Assembly (NCBI RefSeq): GCF_037971845.1
Contig: NZ_CP150227.1
Location: forward strand, 3,534,001 to 3,598,000
Origin: Paenibacillus sp. FSL R5-0766
GTDB lineage: Bacteria; Bacillota; Bacilli; Paenibacillales; Paenibacillaceae
Length of the DNA: 64,000 bases
Reading direction: 5' to 3'
The notes beneath the pieces are model-generated. The model ran no database searches, was not told where the DNA came from, and was given only the letters and a program-made list of their open reading frames with translations. Below are positions 26,366 through 35,602 of this stretch, in pieces. Within the stretch, counting starts at the first letter, position 1; each line of letters begins with the position of its first letter. The translations under genes and the position numbers were made by a program.

Positions 26366-27724
26366 ATGTCGTCTAATCATCAAAGTATTTTCAGCCCGCG
26401 TTATTTTGCACTAACCATAGGGATTATTTTGTCAGTGATGGCCGTTGGATTCGAAGGTTTATCCGTCACCACCATTGCTCCTTCAATTGCTGGAGACTTG
26501 AACGGTCTTAGCCTATTCGGGTGGATATTCAGTACATATCTGCTTGCGCAGATTATCGGAACGCTGGTCGTCGGTCGGATCATTGATAAAAGAGGACCTG
26601 CAGCACCGTTCACTTTTGCACTTCTGTTGTTTATCGTAGGGCTGATCGCTGCCGCAACCGCAGGCGACATGTATACCATGATAGGATCACGGGCTCTACA
26701 GGGTTTGGGTGCCGGAGCTATGATGACTTGTGTGTATACGGCTATATCGTTAAGTTACCCGGATGAGTTACGTGCCAAAATACTTGGAGCATTTGGTACT
26801 GCCTATGTTCTTCCGTCCATGCTCGGTCCATATGTAGCAGGAGTTATCGCAGATCAGTGGTCCTGGCGCTTTGTTTTCTGGGGGATCTTACCTGTGCTGG
26901 TGGTTTCAGCATTGCTTAGTTTACCTGCCTTTAGGAAATTGAAAGTGCAGAAGACGGGAGGGGATAGCGGATCTTCATCCACTTGGATGGCTTTACTCTT
27001 AACGTTGGGTACAGGGGTTTTCCTGGTTGGTCTAAGTAGGCTTCCGAGCATTATGGGATTTGTTTTAGTCATAATTGGCTTCGTATTGATGATATTTCCT
27101 CTCCGTAAATTGCTACCGAAGGGAACACTTACGTTGCGCAGAGGAATGCCAGCTATTTTGGCAACACGTGGATTGTTCTTCGCTGCCTATACTAGTACAC
27201 AGAATTTCCTGGTATTGGCTCTAATCGATGTGAAAGGAATTACACCTTCTCAGGCCGGATTAATTGTGGCGAGTGCTGCATTAAGTTGGTGTATCATTGC
27301 GTATTTGCAAGGACGGTGGGATGCGGCAGATCAGGGCAGTGGACGTCATATGAGAATTATTCTTGGCGTATTGTTACTTGCCATAGGGATTGCCATCGTA
27401 TTTTGGGTACCTGTTGTGACCGTTACCATTGCAGTTATTGGTCAGATCATTGCAGGAGTTGGTATTGGATTGGCGCATCCGATTAGTGGTGTTGTCGCAT
27501 TTTCCCAAACGGGGGAAGAAGGCGTGGGCCAAACCTCGGCAAATCTGCAATTTGCAGATTCTTTTACACCTGGTGTAGTGATCGGTATTGGTGGTTCCAT
27601 TCTTGTCGTGTGTCAGGCTGGCGGTATGTCCCTTCAATCGGGCTTAATTGTAGCCATGGGTTTCCATCTCTTGTTGATCGTCACGAGTATCATTGCCAGC
27701 ACTCGGATCTCACCACGCAGATGA
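26366..27724 (+). CDS. MFS efflux transporter, copy 1 (DHA2/EmrB-like)
   Basis: A 452-residue exporter with 12-14 predicted helices. Family segments include FEGLSVTTIAPSIAGDL in helix 1, RIIDKRGPA as the A-motif loop and GRALQGLGAGAMMT-type motif (here SRALQGLGAGAMMT). Proton-driven drug export is the expected role. ATG 26366 has GGAGGT 8 nt upstream; a 20-codon extension is unsupported. It is divergent from the SufR-like regulator and heads a run with HxlR, Fe-S carrier, a second related MFS and a glycosyltransferase. The second MFS is a clear paralogue, so a duplication is likely. Confidence 0.92.
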   Translation: MSSNHQSIFSPRYFALTIGIILSVMAVGFEGLSVTTIAPSIAGDLNGLSLFGWIFSTYLLAQIIGTLVVGRIIDKRGPAAPFTFALLLFIVGLIAAATAGDMYTMIGSRALQGLGAGAMMTCVYTAISLSYPDELRAKILGAFGTAYVLPSMLGPYVAGVIADQWSWRFVFWGILPVLVVSALLSLPAFRKLKVQKTGGDSGSSSTWMALLLTLGTGVFLVGLSRLPSIMGFVLVIIGFVLMIFPLRKLLPKGTLTLRRGMPAILATRGLFFAAYTSTQNFLVLALIDVKGITPSQAGLIVASAALSWCIIAYLQGRWDAADQGSGRHMRIILGVLLLAIGIAIVFWVPVVTVTIAVIGQIIAGVGIGLAHPISGVVAFSQTGEEGVGQTSANLQFADSFTPGVVIGIGGSILVVCQAGGMSLQSGLIVAMGFHLLLIVTSIIASTRISPRR

Positions 27725-27736
27725 ATAAGAAAGTGG

Positions 27737-28084
27737 GTGTACAGACCATTGCTCACTGAAGATCCGAATAAACTATTTACAGCTTATCGCATCATCGGAA
27801 CGAAATGGACGATCCATATTTTATGTGCTCTGTCTCAAGGCCCGAAGAGATTCGGTGAAATATTCGATAACATTCCTTCCATTTCCGAAATGATCCTCTC
27901 CAGACGTTTAAAGGGTCTTCAACATGATCATTTGGTCAAAAGAACAATACTGACACGCCCTACACAAATTATTTATGAACTTACGCCAAAAGGTGCTGCT
28001 CTTGCAGCATTCATACCCTGTCTAATGGATTGGGATACCAAATTTCAAAATGATACCACCGGGAGGAATAAAAATGATCATTGA
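27737..28084 (+). CDS. HxlR-family winged-helix regulator
   Basis: A 115-residue regulator. Its single winged helix reads GTKWTIHILCALSQGPKRFGEI, then SRRLKGLQHDHLVKR, the standard HxlR layout. HxlR proteins respond to reactive electrophiles, quinones or redox stress, often through one Cys; here Cys35 lies in the first helix region. It starts 12 bp after the MFS stop, most likely at GTG 27737, and overlaps the Fe-S carrier gene by 11 bp, so all three are co-transcribed. Confidence 0.88.
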   Translation: MYRPLLTEDPNKLFTAYRIIGTKWTIHILCALSQGPKRFGEIFDNIPSISEMILSRRLKGLQHDHLVKRTILTRPTQIIYELTPKGAALAAFIPCLMDWDTKFQNDTTGRNKNDH

Positions 28085-28430
28085 GGTCAGTGATACAGCA
28101 TCGGACAAAATCGTTGAGATCTTATCAAGTACGGATATCCAAAATGCCTTCCTTAGAGTAGGCGTTGATGAAGGGGGATGCAGTGGTTTATCTTATACCC
28201 TTATCGTGGATGAACAGCAGGCAGAAGAAGACATTGTGTTAAATAAAAAGAAATTTAGGATATTGGTTCACACAAACAGTATTCCATATATTGATGGTCT
28301 TGAGATTGACTATGAAGAGAGCGGAATGTTAGGCGGATTCACCATGAATAATCCAAATGCCAAAGTTTCGTGTGGATGCGGGGCCAGTTTTAGAATGGCC
28401 AATTATCGTGGTGAAGTGAAAAAATGTTGA
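28074..28430 (+). CDS. A-type Fe-S cluster carrier (IscA/SufA/HesB family)
   Basis: A 118-residue A-type carrier that accepts and delivers Fe-S clusters. The three ligand cysteines are present: Cys36 (GGCSGLSY) and Cys100/Cys102 (SCGCGASF), with the usual 63-residue gap. ATG 28074 follows GGGAGGA and overlaps the HxlR stop by 11 bp. Such genes normally sit in suf/isc operons. Here it is placed between two drug exporters under a SufR-like regulator, which is unusual. An inferred role is to load or sense clusters linked to the nearby regulators. Confidence 0.92.
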   Translation: MIIEVSDTASDKIVEILSSTDIQNAFLRVGVDEGGCSGLSYTLIVDEQQAEEDIVLNKKKFRILVHTNSIPYIDGLEIDYEESGMLGGFTMNNPNAKVSCGCGASFRMANYRGEVKKC

Positions 28431-28546
28431 TTCTATTCTAGACCATCATTCTACTTTTTAAACATTCAACTTTACAAAGTATGACACTTGATGTATATTC
28501 AGGAAGAAATTGAAGGTTTATTTTACCATATTATCCATCTAATTAT

Positions 28547-28552
28547 GGAGGT
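28547..28552 (+). promoter_or_regulatory. Orphan ribosome site before the second MFS gene
   Basis: GGAGGT is positioned as if for a start near 28560, but that in-frame codon is ACA. The frame is open from 28557, after a TAG at 28554. The protein from here would align with the first MFS through helix 1, so an ATG to ACA change is suspected. Confidence 0.45.
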
Positions 28553-28619
28553 GTAGAAGACAAATAACAATCAGATTGGGATCTTTGATGCTCAGTACAG
28601 GGCGCCTACAATTGGGATT

Positions 28620-29984
28620 ATGCTGGTTTTGGCAACCGTCGCTTTCGAAGGACTGGCTATTACAACGATTGCCGCGAAAATGGCACAAAGTTTAGAGGGC
28701 ATTCATTTATACGGTTGGATCTTCAGCGCATTTTTGTTATCTCAGCTTATTGGAACCTTGGTTATGGGTCAGCAGATTGACAAGCGCGGTGTTTTTACAT
28801 CCATGCTGATATCTTTTAGTGTTTTTGTGTTCGGAACTGTGGTCTCCGCGATCTCTTTCGATATGCACATGCTTATTGCTGGAAGAGCCCTTCAAGGTTT
28901 TGGAGCGGGGGCCCTGATCACATGTGTTTATACCTGTGTGACATTACATTATCCAGATACACTTCGTACTCAAATCCTGGCCGCATTCTCCCTGGCATTT
29001 GTCCTGCCAACCTTAATCGGACCTTATGCAGCAGGCCTTATTGCTTCCTACATCTCGTGGCGATATGTTTTCTGGATCGTTTTACCCTTGATTGGAATAG
29101 CGCTCAGTCTCACATTCCGTTCTTTCCGTCATTTGCAGCTTCAGCAAGATCTGTCAGGTCCAGCGCGAGCAACCGACTCAAAGATTATGTATGCGATTCT
29201 GCTTGCCGTTGGAACGGGGCTGTTACTCACAGGCCTTGGTATGATTACCGATTGGAAAGGCATAGTACTCACTTTGGCTGGATTAGTCGTCATGATCACA
29301 CCAATGCGTAAATTGCTGCCTGTGGGCACTTTCTCTGTACAAAAAGGATTGCCTGCTACTTTGGTTTCGAGAGGGCTATATGTTGCTTGTTATTTTACAA
29401 CGGAAAGTTTTGTGATCTTGGCACTAACCGAAATGAAGGGGTTATCAGCTGACCTTGCTGGCCTCATTGTAGCAGCAGGTTCTCTGAGCTGGTCCGCCGC
29501 AGCGTGGTTGCAAGCCAAGCTGGATGCACGAGATCAAGGTCGTGCCCGAAAGGGTAGGGTCATGACGGGCATTGGGATTATGATCGTTGGAACTGCACTT
29601 GTGATCCTGGCTCTTATTTTGACGGATGGGGGGATTATACTAATCCTTCTCTCACAAATGATTACAGGGTTCGGTGTTGGATTGGCCAACCCTACAACGG
29701 CAGCTATTGCTTTACAACATGCATTGCCCAGGAAAGAGGGAGAAATGTCCGCGAATCTGCAATTTGTGGATTCCTTCTATATGGGAGTAAGCATTGGAGT
29801 TGGTGGCGCTTTGATTGCCTTGTCCGAAACTTTACAGTGGGGCATATCGACAGGTGTTTTGATCGTGTTAACACTACAATTATTATGGGTCTTGTTAAGT
29901 TTCTTAGCATCACTACGAATTACCAAACTCGTTCATCAAGAACATCATCCAATCAACCAAGTGAAGGATAACATCTCCATGTAA
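28620..29984 (+). CDS. MFS efflux transporter, copy 2 (start codon doubtful)
   Basis: A 454-residue exporter closely related to copy 1 (FEGLAITTIAAKMAQ, QIDKRGVF, GRALQGFGAGALIT). The first ATG (28620) falls inside helix 1 and has no ribosome site. The homologous frame extends upstream (about 21 codons, reading ...FDAQYRAPTIGI) to just after GGAGGT, with no ATG, GTG or TTG. Either a rare start codon is used, the start was lost, or the shorter product is made. The remaining frame is intact, which argues against an old pseudogene. Substrate unknown. Confidence 0.8.
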   Translation: MLVLATVAFEGLAITTIAAKMAQSLEGIHLYGWIFSAFLLSQLIGTLVMGQQIDKRGVFTSMLISFSVFVFGTVVSAISFDMHMLIAGRALQGFGAGALITCVYTCVTLHYPDTLRTQILAAFSLAFVLPTLIGPYAAGLIASYISWRYVFWIVLPLIGIALSLTFRSFRHLQLQQDLSGPARATDSKIMYAILLAVGTGLLLTGLGMITDWKGIVLTLAGLVVMITPMRKLLPVGTFSVQKGLPATLVSRGLYVACYFTTESFVILALTEMKGLSADLAGLIVAAGSLSWSAAAWLQAKLDARDQGRARKGRVMTGIGIMIVGTALVILALILTDGGIILILLSQMITGFGVGLANPTTAAIALQHALPRKEGEMSANLQFVDSFYMGVSIGVGGALIALSETLQWGISTGVLIVLTLQLLWVLLSFLASLRITKLVHQEHHPINQVKDNISM

Positions 29985-30054
29985 CGGATGACGACCGCGT
30001 CGTTAAATACATCATGAAGAACGGGGGGACTAATTGCATTGGGAGGTGGATAAG

Positions 30055-31278
30055 ATGGCACGTGTATTAGTAGTCATTACTCCAGCTGAAGGACATGTGA
30101 ATCCATCGTTAGGATTAGTTACTCAGTTGATAGACAATGGTGAGGAAGTCATCTATGTATGCACGGAGGAGTACCGTTCCCGAATTGAACAAACCGGTGC
30201 CCAGATCATTACCTATCCGTTTCCACAAGATGCCTTTTCTCATGATCCGGTGTTGAAACCCCAGGAATACAAGCATTCTTATCAGTTTATTTATATGATG
30301 GTAAGCGGTATTATCCGGAGGATCATCCCCAATGTGCTGCAGGTGATCGAGGATCAAAAGTTCGATTATATGATCTTTGATTCCCTGATGGGATGGGGAG
30401 GGACTATTCTTGCAGAAAAACTGGGAATTCCTGCGGTGTGCTCGATTGCGTCCTTTGCTTTTGTGGAGCCTCTGGGGTCTAGCTCAGTTCTGAATGAGAC
30501 GGAGACCAAGGAGCTTTATGAGGCTACGATGAAGATCACAACGGAGTTAGCTGAAGAGCTTCAAGTGAGTATTCCGGCCATGGAAGAGATTCCGGCACAT
30601 GCAGGTCAGTTAAAGCTCGTTTACACCAGCCGTTATTTTCAGCCGCAGGCCGACAAGCTGGATGATCGTTTTATTTTCACGGGTCCTTCGATCATAACAC
30701 GTCAAGATGCTCCGGGCTTCTCGTTTGAGTTGCTTCGTGAACGGTACCCGCAAACCGTGTACATTGCTATGGGTACGATTTTAAATAAAGACTTGGATTT
30801 CTATCAGCTTTGCTTTGAAGCATTAGGGGATCTACCCGTGAATGTTGTTTTATCTTCAGGAAAATACACAGATATGGAGCCACTGGCTGATCAAATACCT
30901 CCTAATTTTATCGTCAAGCCATACATTGCCCAGTTGGACATGCTGCAGCATACCGATGTTTTTATTACACATGCTGGAATGAACAGCACAAGTGAGGCGT
31001 TATATTACAACGTTCCGATGGTGATGATTCCATTAACATCGGATCAGCCTCTTGTCGCCAATCGGGTACAGGAGCTCGGCGCAGGTATTACTTTAAATAA
31101 ACATAACCTCAGTGCAACTAATTTGAGAGAGGCATTAACAGAAGTACTACACAATTCACTTTATAGACGGCAGGCTTACCTCATTGGTGAATCTCTAAGG
31201 CAGGCAGGCGGTTACAAGCGAGCTGCCGAAATGATCATGAGTCATATGGGTTCAGGCCGGGGGAGTTACACAATTTAA
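30055..31278 (+). CDS. MGT-family (macrolide-type) UDP-glycosyltransferase
   Basis: A 407-residue GT1-family glycosyltransferase. The N-terminal acceptor domain begins VLVVITPAEGHVNPSLGL. The C-terminal donor domain has the signature THAGMNSTSEALYYNVPMVMIPLTSDQ, resembling YjiC, YdhE and macrolide-inactivating MGT enzymes. It transfers a sugar from a nucleotide donor to a small lipophilic acceptor, often an antibiotic or flavonoid. ATG 30055 has GGGAGGTGG upstream. It follows the MFS pair by 70 bp and precedes a terminator, so drug modification plus efflux is a plausible combined function. Confidence 0.9.
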   Translation: MARVLVVITPAEGHVNPSLGLVTQLIDNGEEVIYVCTEEYRSRIEQTGAQIITYPFPQDAFSHDPVLKPQEYKHSYQFIYMMVSGIIRRIIPNVLQVIEDQKFDYMIFDSLMGWGGTILAEKLGIPAVCSIASFAFVEPLGSSSVLNETETKELYEATMKITTELAEELQVSIPAMEEIPAHAGQLKLVYTSRYFQPQADKLDDRFIFTGPSIITRQDAPGFSFELLRERYPQTVYIAMGTILNKDLDFYQLCFEALGDLPVNVVLSSGKYTDMEPLADQIPPNFIVKPYIAQLDMLQHTDVFITHAGMNSTSEALYYNVPMVMIPLTSDQPLVANRVQELGAGITLNKHNLSATNLREALTEVLHNSLYRRQAYLIGESLRQAGGYKRAAEMIMSHMGSGRGSYTI

Positions 31279-31292
31279 ATGGTTTTCCATTC

Positions 31293-31320
31293 AAAGTCGC
31301 TTAATAAGCGGCTTTTTTTT
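31293..31320 (+). terminator. Terminator after the glycosyltransferase gene
   Basis: AAGTCGCTT and AAGCGGCTT form a stem with one G-T pair, followed by eight T residues. It closes the MFS-HxlR-IscA-MFS-MGT run. Confidence 0.88.
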
Positions 31321-31417
31321 GGTTTTAATGGTCTCAAGACTTGACCTACAGTTAACTCTATGTCTTATACTCGATTAGGCTTGCAAATTATATGTGGAAT
31401 TGGAGATTTTATTTATT

Positions 31418-32647
31418 ATGGCGAAGAGCACAAATTGGAATGTTTTTGGACTGGCAATACTACTAGGTTTATTTTCTACATTAGGTCCATTTACGATTGA
31501 TATGTATTTACCGGCTTTTCCGGAGATTGCACAAAATATGAATACAACGGCATCACTTGTACAATTTAGCCTTACTGCTTGTTTATTAGGACTCGGTGTA
31601 GGACAACTCGTTATGGGTCCTTTGAGTGACGCGTACGGTAGACGAAGACCATTGTTGATCTGTATGGCAGCCTATATTATTTGTTCCTTGGCATGTGCCT
31701 TTGCTCCGAATATCGGACTATTGATTTTGTTTCGTTTCACGCAAGGATTTGCGGCATCAGCTGGAATTGTCATTTCCCGTGCGATAGCTAGAGATCTATA
31801 TAGTGGACATGAACTCACTAAATTTTTCTCTTTGCTGTTGCTTGTAGGGAATTTGGGGCCTCTGGCAGCACCGATTGCGGGAAGTGGGGTTCTTTCCTTC
31901 ACAACATGGATTGGCGTATTTATCTGCCTTTCATTCTTGGGGATTTTCTTATTAATCATGACAAAGTGGAGCTTAAAAGAAACACACCCCGTCGAAAGAC
32001 GTATGGTTCCTGACTTCAAACAACAATTGGGTAATTACAGAATGCTTCTGCGTGACCGCAAATTTGTTGGTTACATGCTGGCACAAGGAATCATGACGGC
32101 AGGGGTCTTTGCTTATGTGGCGGGAACACCATTTATTTACCAAAATATATATGGAGTCACACCCACAGTTTTTGCTATACTGTTTGCTTCAAACGGCATC
32201 AGCTTGATCATCGGATCTCAAATCGTGGGTCGATTGGCCAAACGTATCCCTGAGCAGACGCTGCTATTATCGGGACTATGGCTTGCTATAATAGCTAGTG
32301 TTGCTGCTTTGGTCGTAACCCTGGCTCATGGTCCACTTTTCGCGTTGGTGATTCCATTGTTCTTCTTCGTATGCTCGATCGGCATTACGTCTACAGCGGC
32401 ATTCCCACTTGCCATGGAGAGTCAAGCTAAGATGGCCGGAAGTGCAGCAGCACTGCTCGGCGTTGTTCCTTTTCTTCTGGGTGCACTGGTTGCTCCTCTG
32501 GTCGGCATCGCGGGTGAGGACACTGCCGTCCCGTTAGGACTCACTTTACTAATGACCAGTATCATTGCGATTGTTACTTATTTCCTACTCGTTAAAAACG
32601 TCCCGCAGCATACACCTAATCATGCCCAGTCTAATGCTGACTTTTAG
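31418..32647 (+). CDS. Bcr/CflA-type multidrug MFS transporter
   Basis: A 409-residue drug exporter with 12 predicted helices. Typical Bcr/CflA segments are STLGPFTIDMYLPAFPEIA at the first helix and GPLSDAYGRRRPLL as motif A. RFTQGFAASAGIVISRAIARDL follows. ATG 31418 is preferred, with TTGGAG 13 nt upstream; a GTG eight codons earlier is possible. It is bounded by terminators on both sides, so it is monocistronic. It is only distantly related to the two MFS genes upstream. Confidence 0.9.
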   Translation: MAKSTNWNVFGLAILLGLFSTLGPFTIDMYLPAFPEIAQNMNTTASLVQFSLTACLLGLGVGQLVMGPLSDAYGRRRPLLICMAAYIICSLACAFAPNIGLLILFRFTQGFAASAGIVISRAIARDLYSGHELTKFFSLLLLVGNLGPLAAPIAGSGVLSFTTWIGVFICLSFLGIFLLIMTKWSLKETHPVERRMVPDFKQQLGNYRMLLRDRKFVGYMLAQGIMTAGVFAYVAGTPFIYQNIYGVTPTVFAILFASNGISLIIGSQIVGRLAKRIPEQTLLLSGLWLAIIASVAALVVTLAHGPLFALVIPLFFFVCSIGITSTAAFPLAMESQAKMAGSAAALLGVVPFLLGALVAPLVGIAGEDTAVPLGLTLLMTSIIAIVTYFLLVKNVPQHTPNHAQSNADF

Positions 32648-32707
32648 CATAGAAGGAACAGCTCGCCAAGCATTGGCGTGAGACATGAATGAATATGATT
32701 CCATTAC

Positions 32708-32732
32708 AAGTCGCTAACACAGCGGCTTTTTT
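32708..32732 (+). terminator. Terminator after the Bcr/CflA gene
   Basis: AAGTCGCT and AGCGGCTT pair around an AACAC loop, followed by six T residues. Its arms are nearly identical to those of the terminator at 31293. Confidence 0.85.
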
Positions 32733-32811
32733 GGTTTTCCGTACTAAATCCTCAGCCTGAATTCCGGTAAGGCATTGTTAGAAAATGGAGAGACTAGGGA
32801 GGAGGAGCTGC

Positions 32812-33786
32812 TCACTGCTTCATTTGGTATAGGCTTAATCTCTCTTGTACAGCATCCAGGACTTCTTCCGGAATTTCCTTAACCTTGATGTCTTCACCTA
32901 GAAAGAGCAACCAATTGGTGATTTCGGTTAACTCTTCCAAGTTATGAACATTCATAAATGCCTTTAGGAGGGCTGTAGTTTGGTATGGATTCGTATAGGC
33001 TATTGAAAACTTTAAAGGATGGTATTTTTTGAATTGCGCAATCGCCTTTGGACCAAGTTCCAGGACAAGATTGATAACTTCTTCCTGCGTATTTCGTTTG
33101 AGTTGTTCTACAATCTTTTTTGTACTCCGTCTTTTTTTCGCCGGGTATGCTTCAACATGGATGAGGTTGTCAACGGATACGATCCGTCTTTTTTCTTCCT
33201 CCAAGTCAAAACCTTCAATGATCCAATGGCCTTTTTGATGATGAAGGTGCAAGAGAAGAATGGGATAGGACTTTGTTTCCTTCTCTTCTTGGACTGTAAC
33301 TAACAAATAATTTTCTAAGAGAAGAATTTGGATGAGTTTTTCCAAGGTAGGGTGAGGCAAGTCTGACAGATCAAGCAAGTCTGGATTATGGGGATTGGTC
33401 CCTTCAAAAAGCAATATTTGATTCAAATGCACAAGGTCATCTTGCTGATTTTCTGAGATAAGGCCCAATAATTTTTCAGCCAAAGAATGACGACTCTTCA
33501 GATAAGGAAGCTGTTGATTTCTTGTCGCCATAAAGGCAATGAATAACGCTTTGATTTCATTATCGGTAAACCGGACCGTGGGCAGGAGGGAGTTGTTCAT
33601 GACAAAATAACCCCCGTCACGCCCAACTTCAGCGACAAGTGGCATTCCCATGGCTTCAATTTCTCTGATATCTCGAATGGCTGTTGAACGAGAAATATTA
33701 AATTCTCGCATGATTTCAGAGATGGTAAAGTGGGCACGGTTATTGATATACCGCGTGATGGTATTTATGCGTTCAACTTTTTTCAT
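32812..33786 (-). CDS. WYL-domain helix-turn-helix regulator
   Basis: A 324-residue regulator of the DeoR/YafY group. The N-terminal winged helix (about 1-60) reads FTISEIMREFNISRSTAIRDIREIEAMG. The central WYL-type domain (about 140-215) contains WIIEGFDLEEEKRRIVSVD, and a C-terminal extension (about 235-315) follows. WYL domains sense ligands such as nucleic acid or small molecules. It is divergent from the GyrI-like gene with 105 bp between them and probably controls it. A GGGGG ribosome site supports the ATG. Confidence 0.88.
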   Translation of the reverse strand: MKKVERINTITRYINNRAHFTISEIMREFNISRSTAIRDIREIEAMGMPLVAEVGRDGGYFVMNNSLLPTVRFTDNEIKALFIAFMATRNQQLPYLKSRHSLAEKLLGLISENQQDDLVHLNQILLFEGTNPHNPDLLDLSDLPHPTLEKLIQILLLENYLLVTVQEEKETKSYPILLLHLHHQKGHWIIEGFDLEEEKRRIVSVDNLIHVEAYPAKKRRSTKKIVEQLKRNTQEEVINLVLELGPKAIAQFKKYHPLKFSIAYTNPYQTTALLKAFMNVHNLEELTEITNWLLFLGEDIKVKEIPEEVLDAVQERLSLYQMKQ

Positions 33787-33891
33787 TGGGCCCCCTAAAC
33801 AGTATCATATTCTGACATGATTTAAGGTTATTATAAACCTATCAAGTGAAAACACAAATCAACTGAAAATTTAAAGAGGACGGTGTAAACC

Positions 33892-34374
33892 ATGAGTAAT
33901 TATCATTTCGAAGAAAAAGACAGCTTTATCGTTTTGGGTATTGGAACAGAGCTAAAAAGCGACTACACAGACTATGCTGGGATCAGCAAAGAGAAGGCGG
34001 ATTTTTGGTCCGCTGTGAAAGAGGATGGAAGTCTGGACACATTAAAGTCTCTAGCTACGAATGACTACATTTTTGCTGTGAACGAAGCAGTGAATAACAA
34101 GATGATGCATTATGCTGGGGTCATGACAGAACAATCTCTGCCAGAAGCAACGAGAGTAATCCAATTTCCTAAGGGAGAATACCTGGTTGTGAAGGGTGAA
34201 GCAGAGACAGCTGATGCGCTCAGTAACATGCTTACTGGCATTGCCTTTGGTCAAGCCCTCCCCGTAGAAAAGGATTATGCCTATGTTGGTGGCCCAAACA
34301 CAACGGTTGAAATGGGAGAGAGAAACGGCGTGGTATATGGTGAAATGTGGGTTCCTGTTGTAAGGAATGGATAA
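33892..34374 (+). CDS. GyrI-like small-molecule-binding domain protein
   Basis: A 160-residue single-domain protein resembling the GyrI/AraC effector-binding fold. It shows the alternating beta-alpha-beta halves, the FPKGEYLVVKGEAET strand-helix and a C-terminal GVVYGEMWVPVV strand typical of the group. These proteins bind hydrophobic cations or act as simple drug sequestrants or hydrolases. It starts with a GAGGACGG site and is divergent from the WYL regulator, the usual companion of such genes. It is followed by a perfect terminator. Specific ligand unknown. Confidence 0.8.
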   Translation: MSNYHFEEKDSFIVLGIGTELKSDYTDYAGISKEKADFWSAVKEDGSLDTLKSLATNDYIFAVNEAVNNKMMHYAGVMTEQSLPEATRVIQFPKGEYLVVKGEAETADALSNMLTGIAFGQALPVEKDYAYVGGPNTTVEMGERNGVVYGEMWVPVVRNG

Positions 34375-34415
34375 GAAGTGGAGATCTGAAGACTTTTGAA
34401 TTGAATATGAAGGAG

Positions 34416-34445
34416 AAAGCTCTCTTCCAAATGGAAGAGAGCTTT
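34416..34445. terminator. Perfect 13-bp hairpin between converging genes
   Basis: AAAGCTCTCTTCC and GGAAGAGAGCTTT pair perfectly around an AAAT loop. The A/T ends make it usable for both the GyrI-like gene and the minus-strand gerC gene. Confidence 0.88.
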
Positions 34446-34480
34446 CCCAATTGCACGACAGCTTGCATGACAGCATGTTA

Positions 34481-35602
34481 TTAATTTAAAACGCCACTTC
34501 CGACTATTGTAACCTTTACTTCCGGGTGAAAACGAACTTGCGCATATTCTTTATTCCAGTCTAGGCTTTTCCATAAGTCCGGGTAATGGGCAATTACATG
34601 TCTGCCAATACCGAAGGAATCACAACCACTTTGCTGAAGTGTCTTGATAATTTGTTCTGCGTCCTGAGTCATGTCATCGGATAACTGGCGGTTCAGACGT
34701 TCAATGGTGTCTTTTTCCTGAAGATGATTCATTGCATACTCAACGATCGTTACTGGAAGTTCGATACGGAGATTCACATCAATTTGGCTATCATTTGCCA
34801 CCTTTACTGCAAGTTTGCGCTTAATTTGTGCGATATTTGCTTCATAAGTGACATAGTTCCGCGGGTTGTTGGAAGGCCCTGGGTGGACCTTTTTGACAAA
34901 ACGCGCCGTTTTATTCCATTTCCCACTCATAATAATGTATAGGGGAGCCTGTTCGGTATTAAGACTGCCACTGAACCTTTGCCCATGAAACAGGGCAATT
35001 CCCCGAGCATCAATTTCCTCTCCATCCTTATATAGATAAGGCAGCGTAAAATCCTGTCCCGGATCCAGCATGGGAGGGAGAAGGGTCTCTAACGTCATCT
35101 CAGGAAAAATACATAATTCCTCCAGACTCTTAATTTTTTTCGTGATAAACTCACCAATCAATATGCTGCCAACTCTTTTTTGGTGTAACAAATCTCCGGC
35201 ATCGCCATCCACAATCGCAATTTTCACATGTGAGGTTGGGTAATCGGGTTCCCGATATAAGACGTCCAGGTATGGGTAGATATCATTTTGTGCGAGTTTG
35301 TTGCCGTATAAGATCATTCCATATTTGAAAAACCGGATATCACCAGTCACTTTAGCGCGAATTCTATCTGTACTTTGACGGACAGATCTCCCGGTGCCTG
35401 AGTGGACTTCATTACCGCTGCTCCCTTGTTGACTCTCAGAATCATCGACAATTTCAAGCGTCTGTTTAATTTCACCCTCTGAGGTGATGTCGAACGCCGA
35501 AGCACTAGCCAGTCTGGCATCCTTTAAACTATCCTGATCCCAACATCCCGTCATCACCATGAGCAGGGTCAGCAGGATGAGGATTTCCCCCCGTTTACTC
35601 AT
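34481..35602 (-). CDS. gerAC: Spore germination lipoprotein, GerC type
   Basis: A 373-residue lipoprotein subunit of a germinant receptor. The lipobox (VMTGC, Cys19, followed by WDQ) is the family hallmark. The N-terminal domain (about 20-200) and the C-terminal Ger(x)C domain (about 210-370) follow, the latter ending near VKVTI. It sits on the outer face of the spore inner membrane with the A and B subunits. ATG 35602 overlaps the gerB stop by 4 bp (ATGA). It is the last gene of the operon, and a bidirectional hairpin follows. Confidence 0.95.
   Translation of the reverse strand: MSKRGEILILLTLLMVMTGCWDQDSLKDARLASASAFDITSEGEIKQTLEIVDDSESQQGSSGNEVHSGTGRSVRQSTDRIRAKVTGDIRFFKYGMILYGNKLAQNDIYPYLDVLYREPDYPTSHVKIAIVDGDAGDLLHQKRVGSILIGEFITKKIKSLEELCIFPEMTLETLLPPMLDPGQDFTLPYLYKDGEEIDARGIALFHGQRFSGSLNTEQAPLYIIMSGKWNKTARFVKKVHPGPSNNPRNYVTYEANIAQIKRKLAVKVANDSQIDVNLRIELPVTIVEYAMNHLQEKDTIERLNRQLSDDMTQDAEQIIKTLQQSGCDSFGIGRHVIAHYPDLWKSLDWNKEYAQVRFHPEVKVTIVGSGVLN

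Noticed and set aside
29985..30010. ACGACCGCGTCGT hairpin before the glycosyltransferase gene
   Set aside because: The stem is short and has no T-run, so it is not called a terminator. It may be chance.
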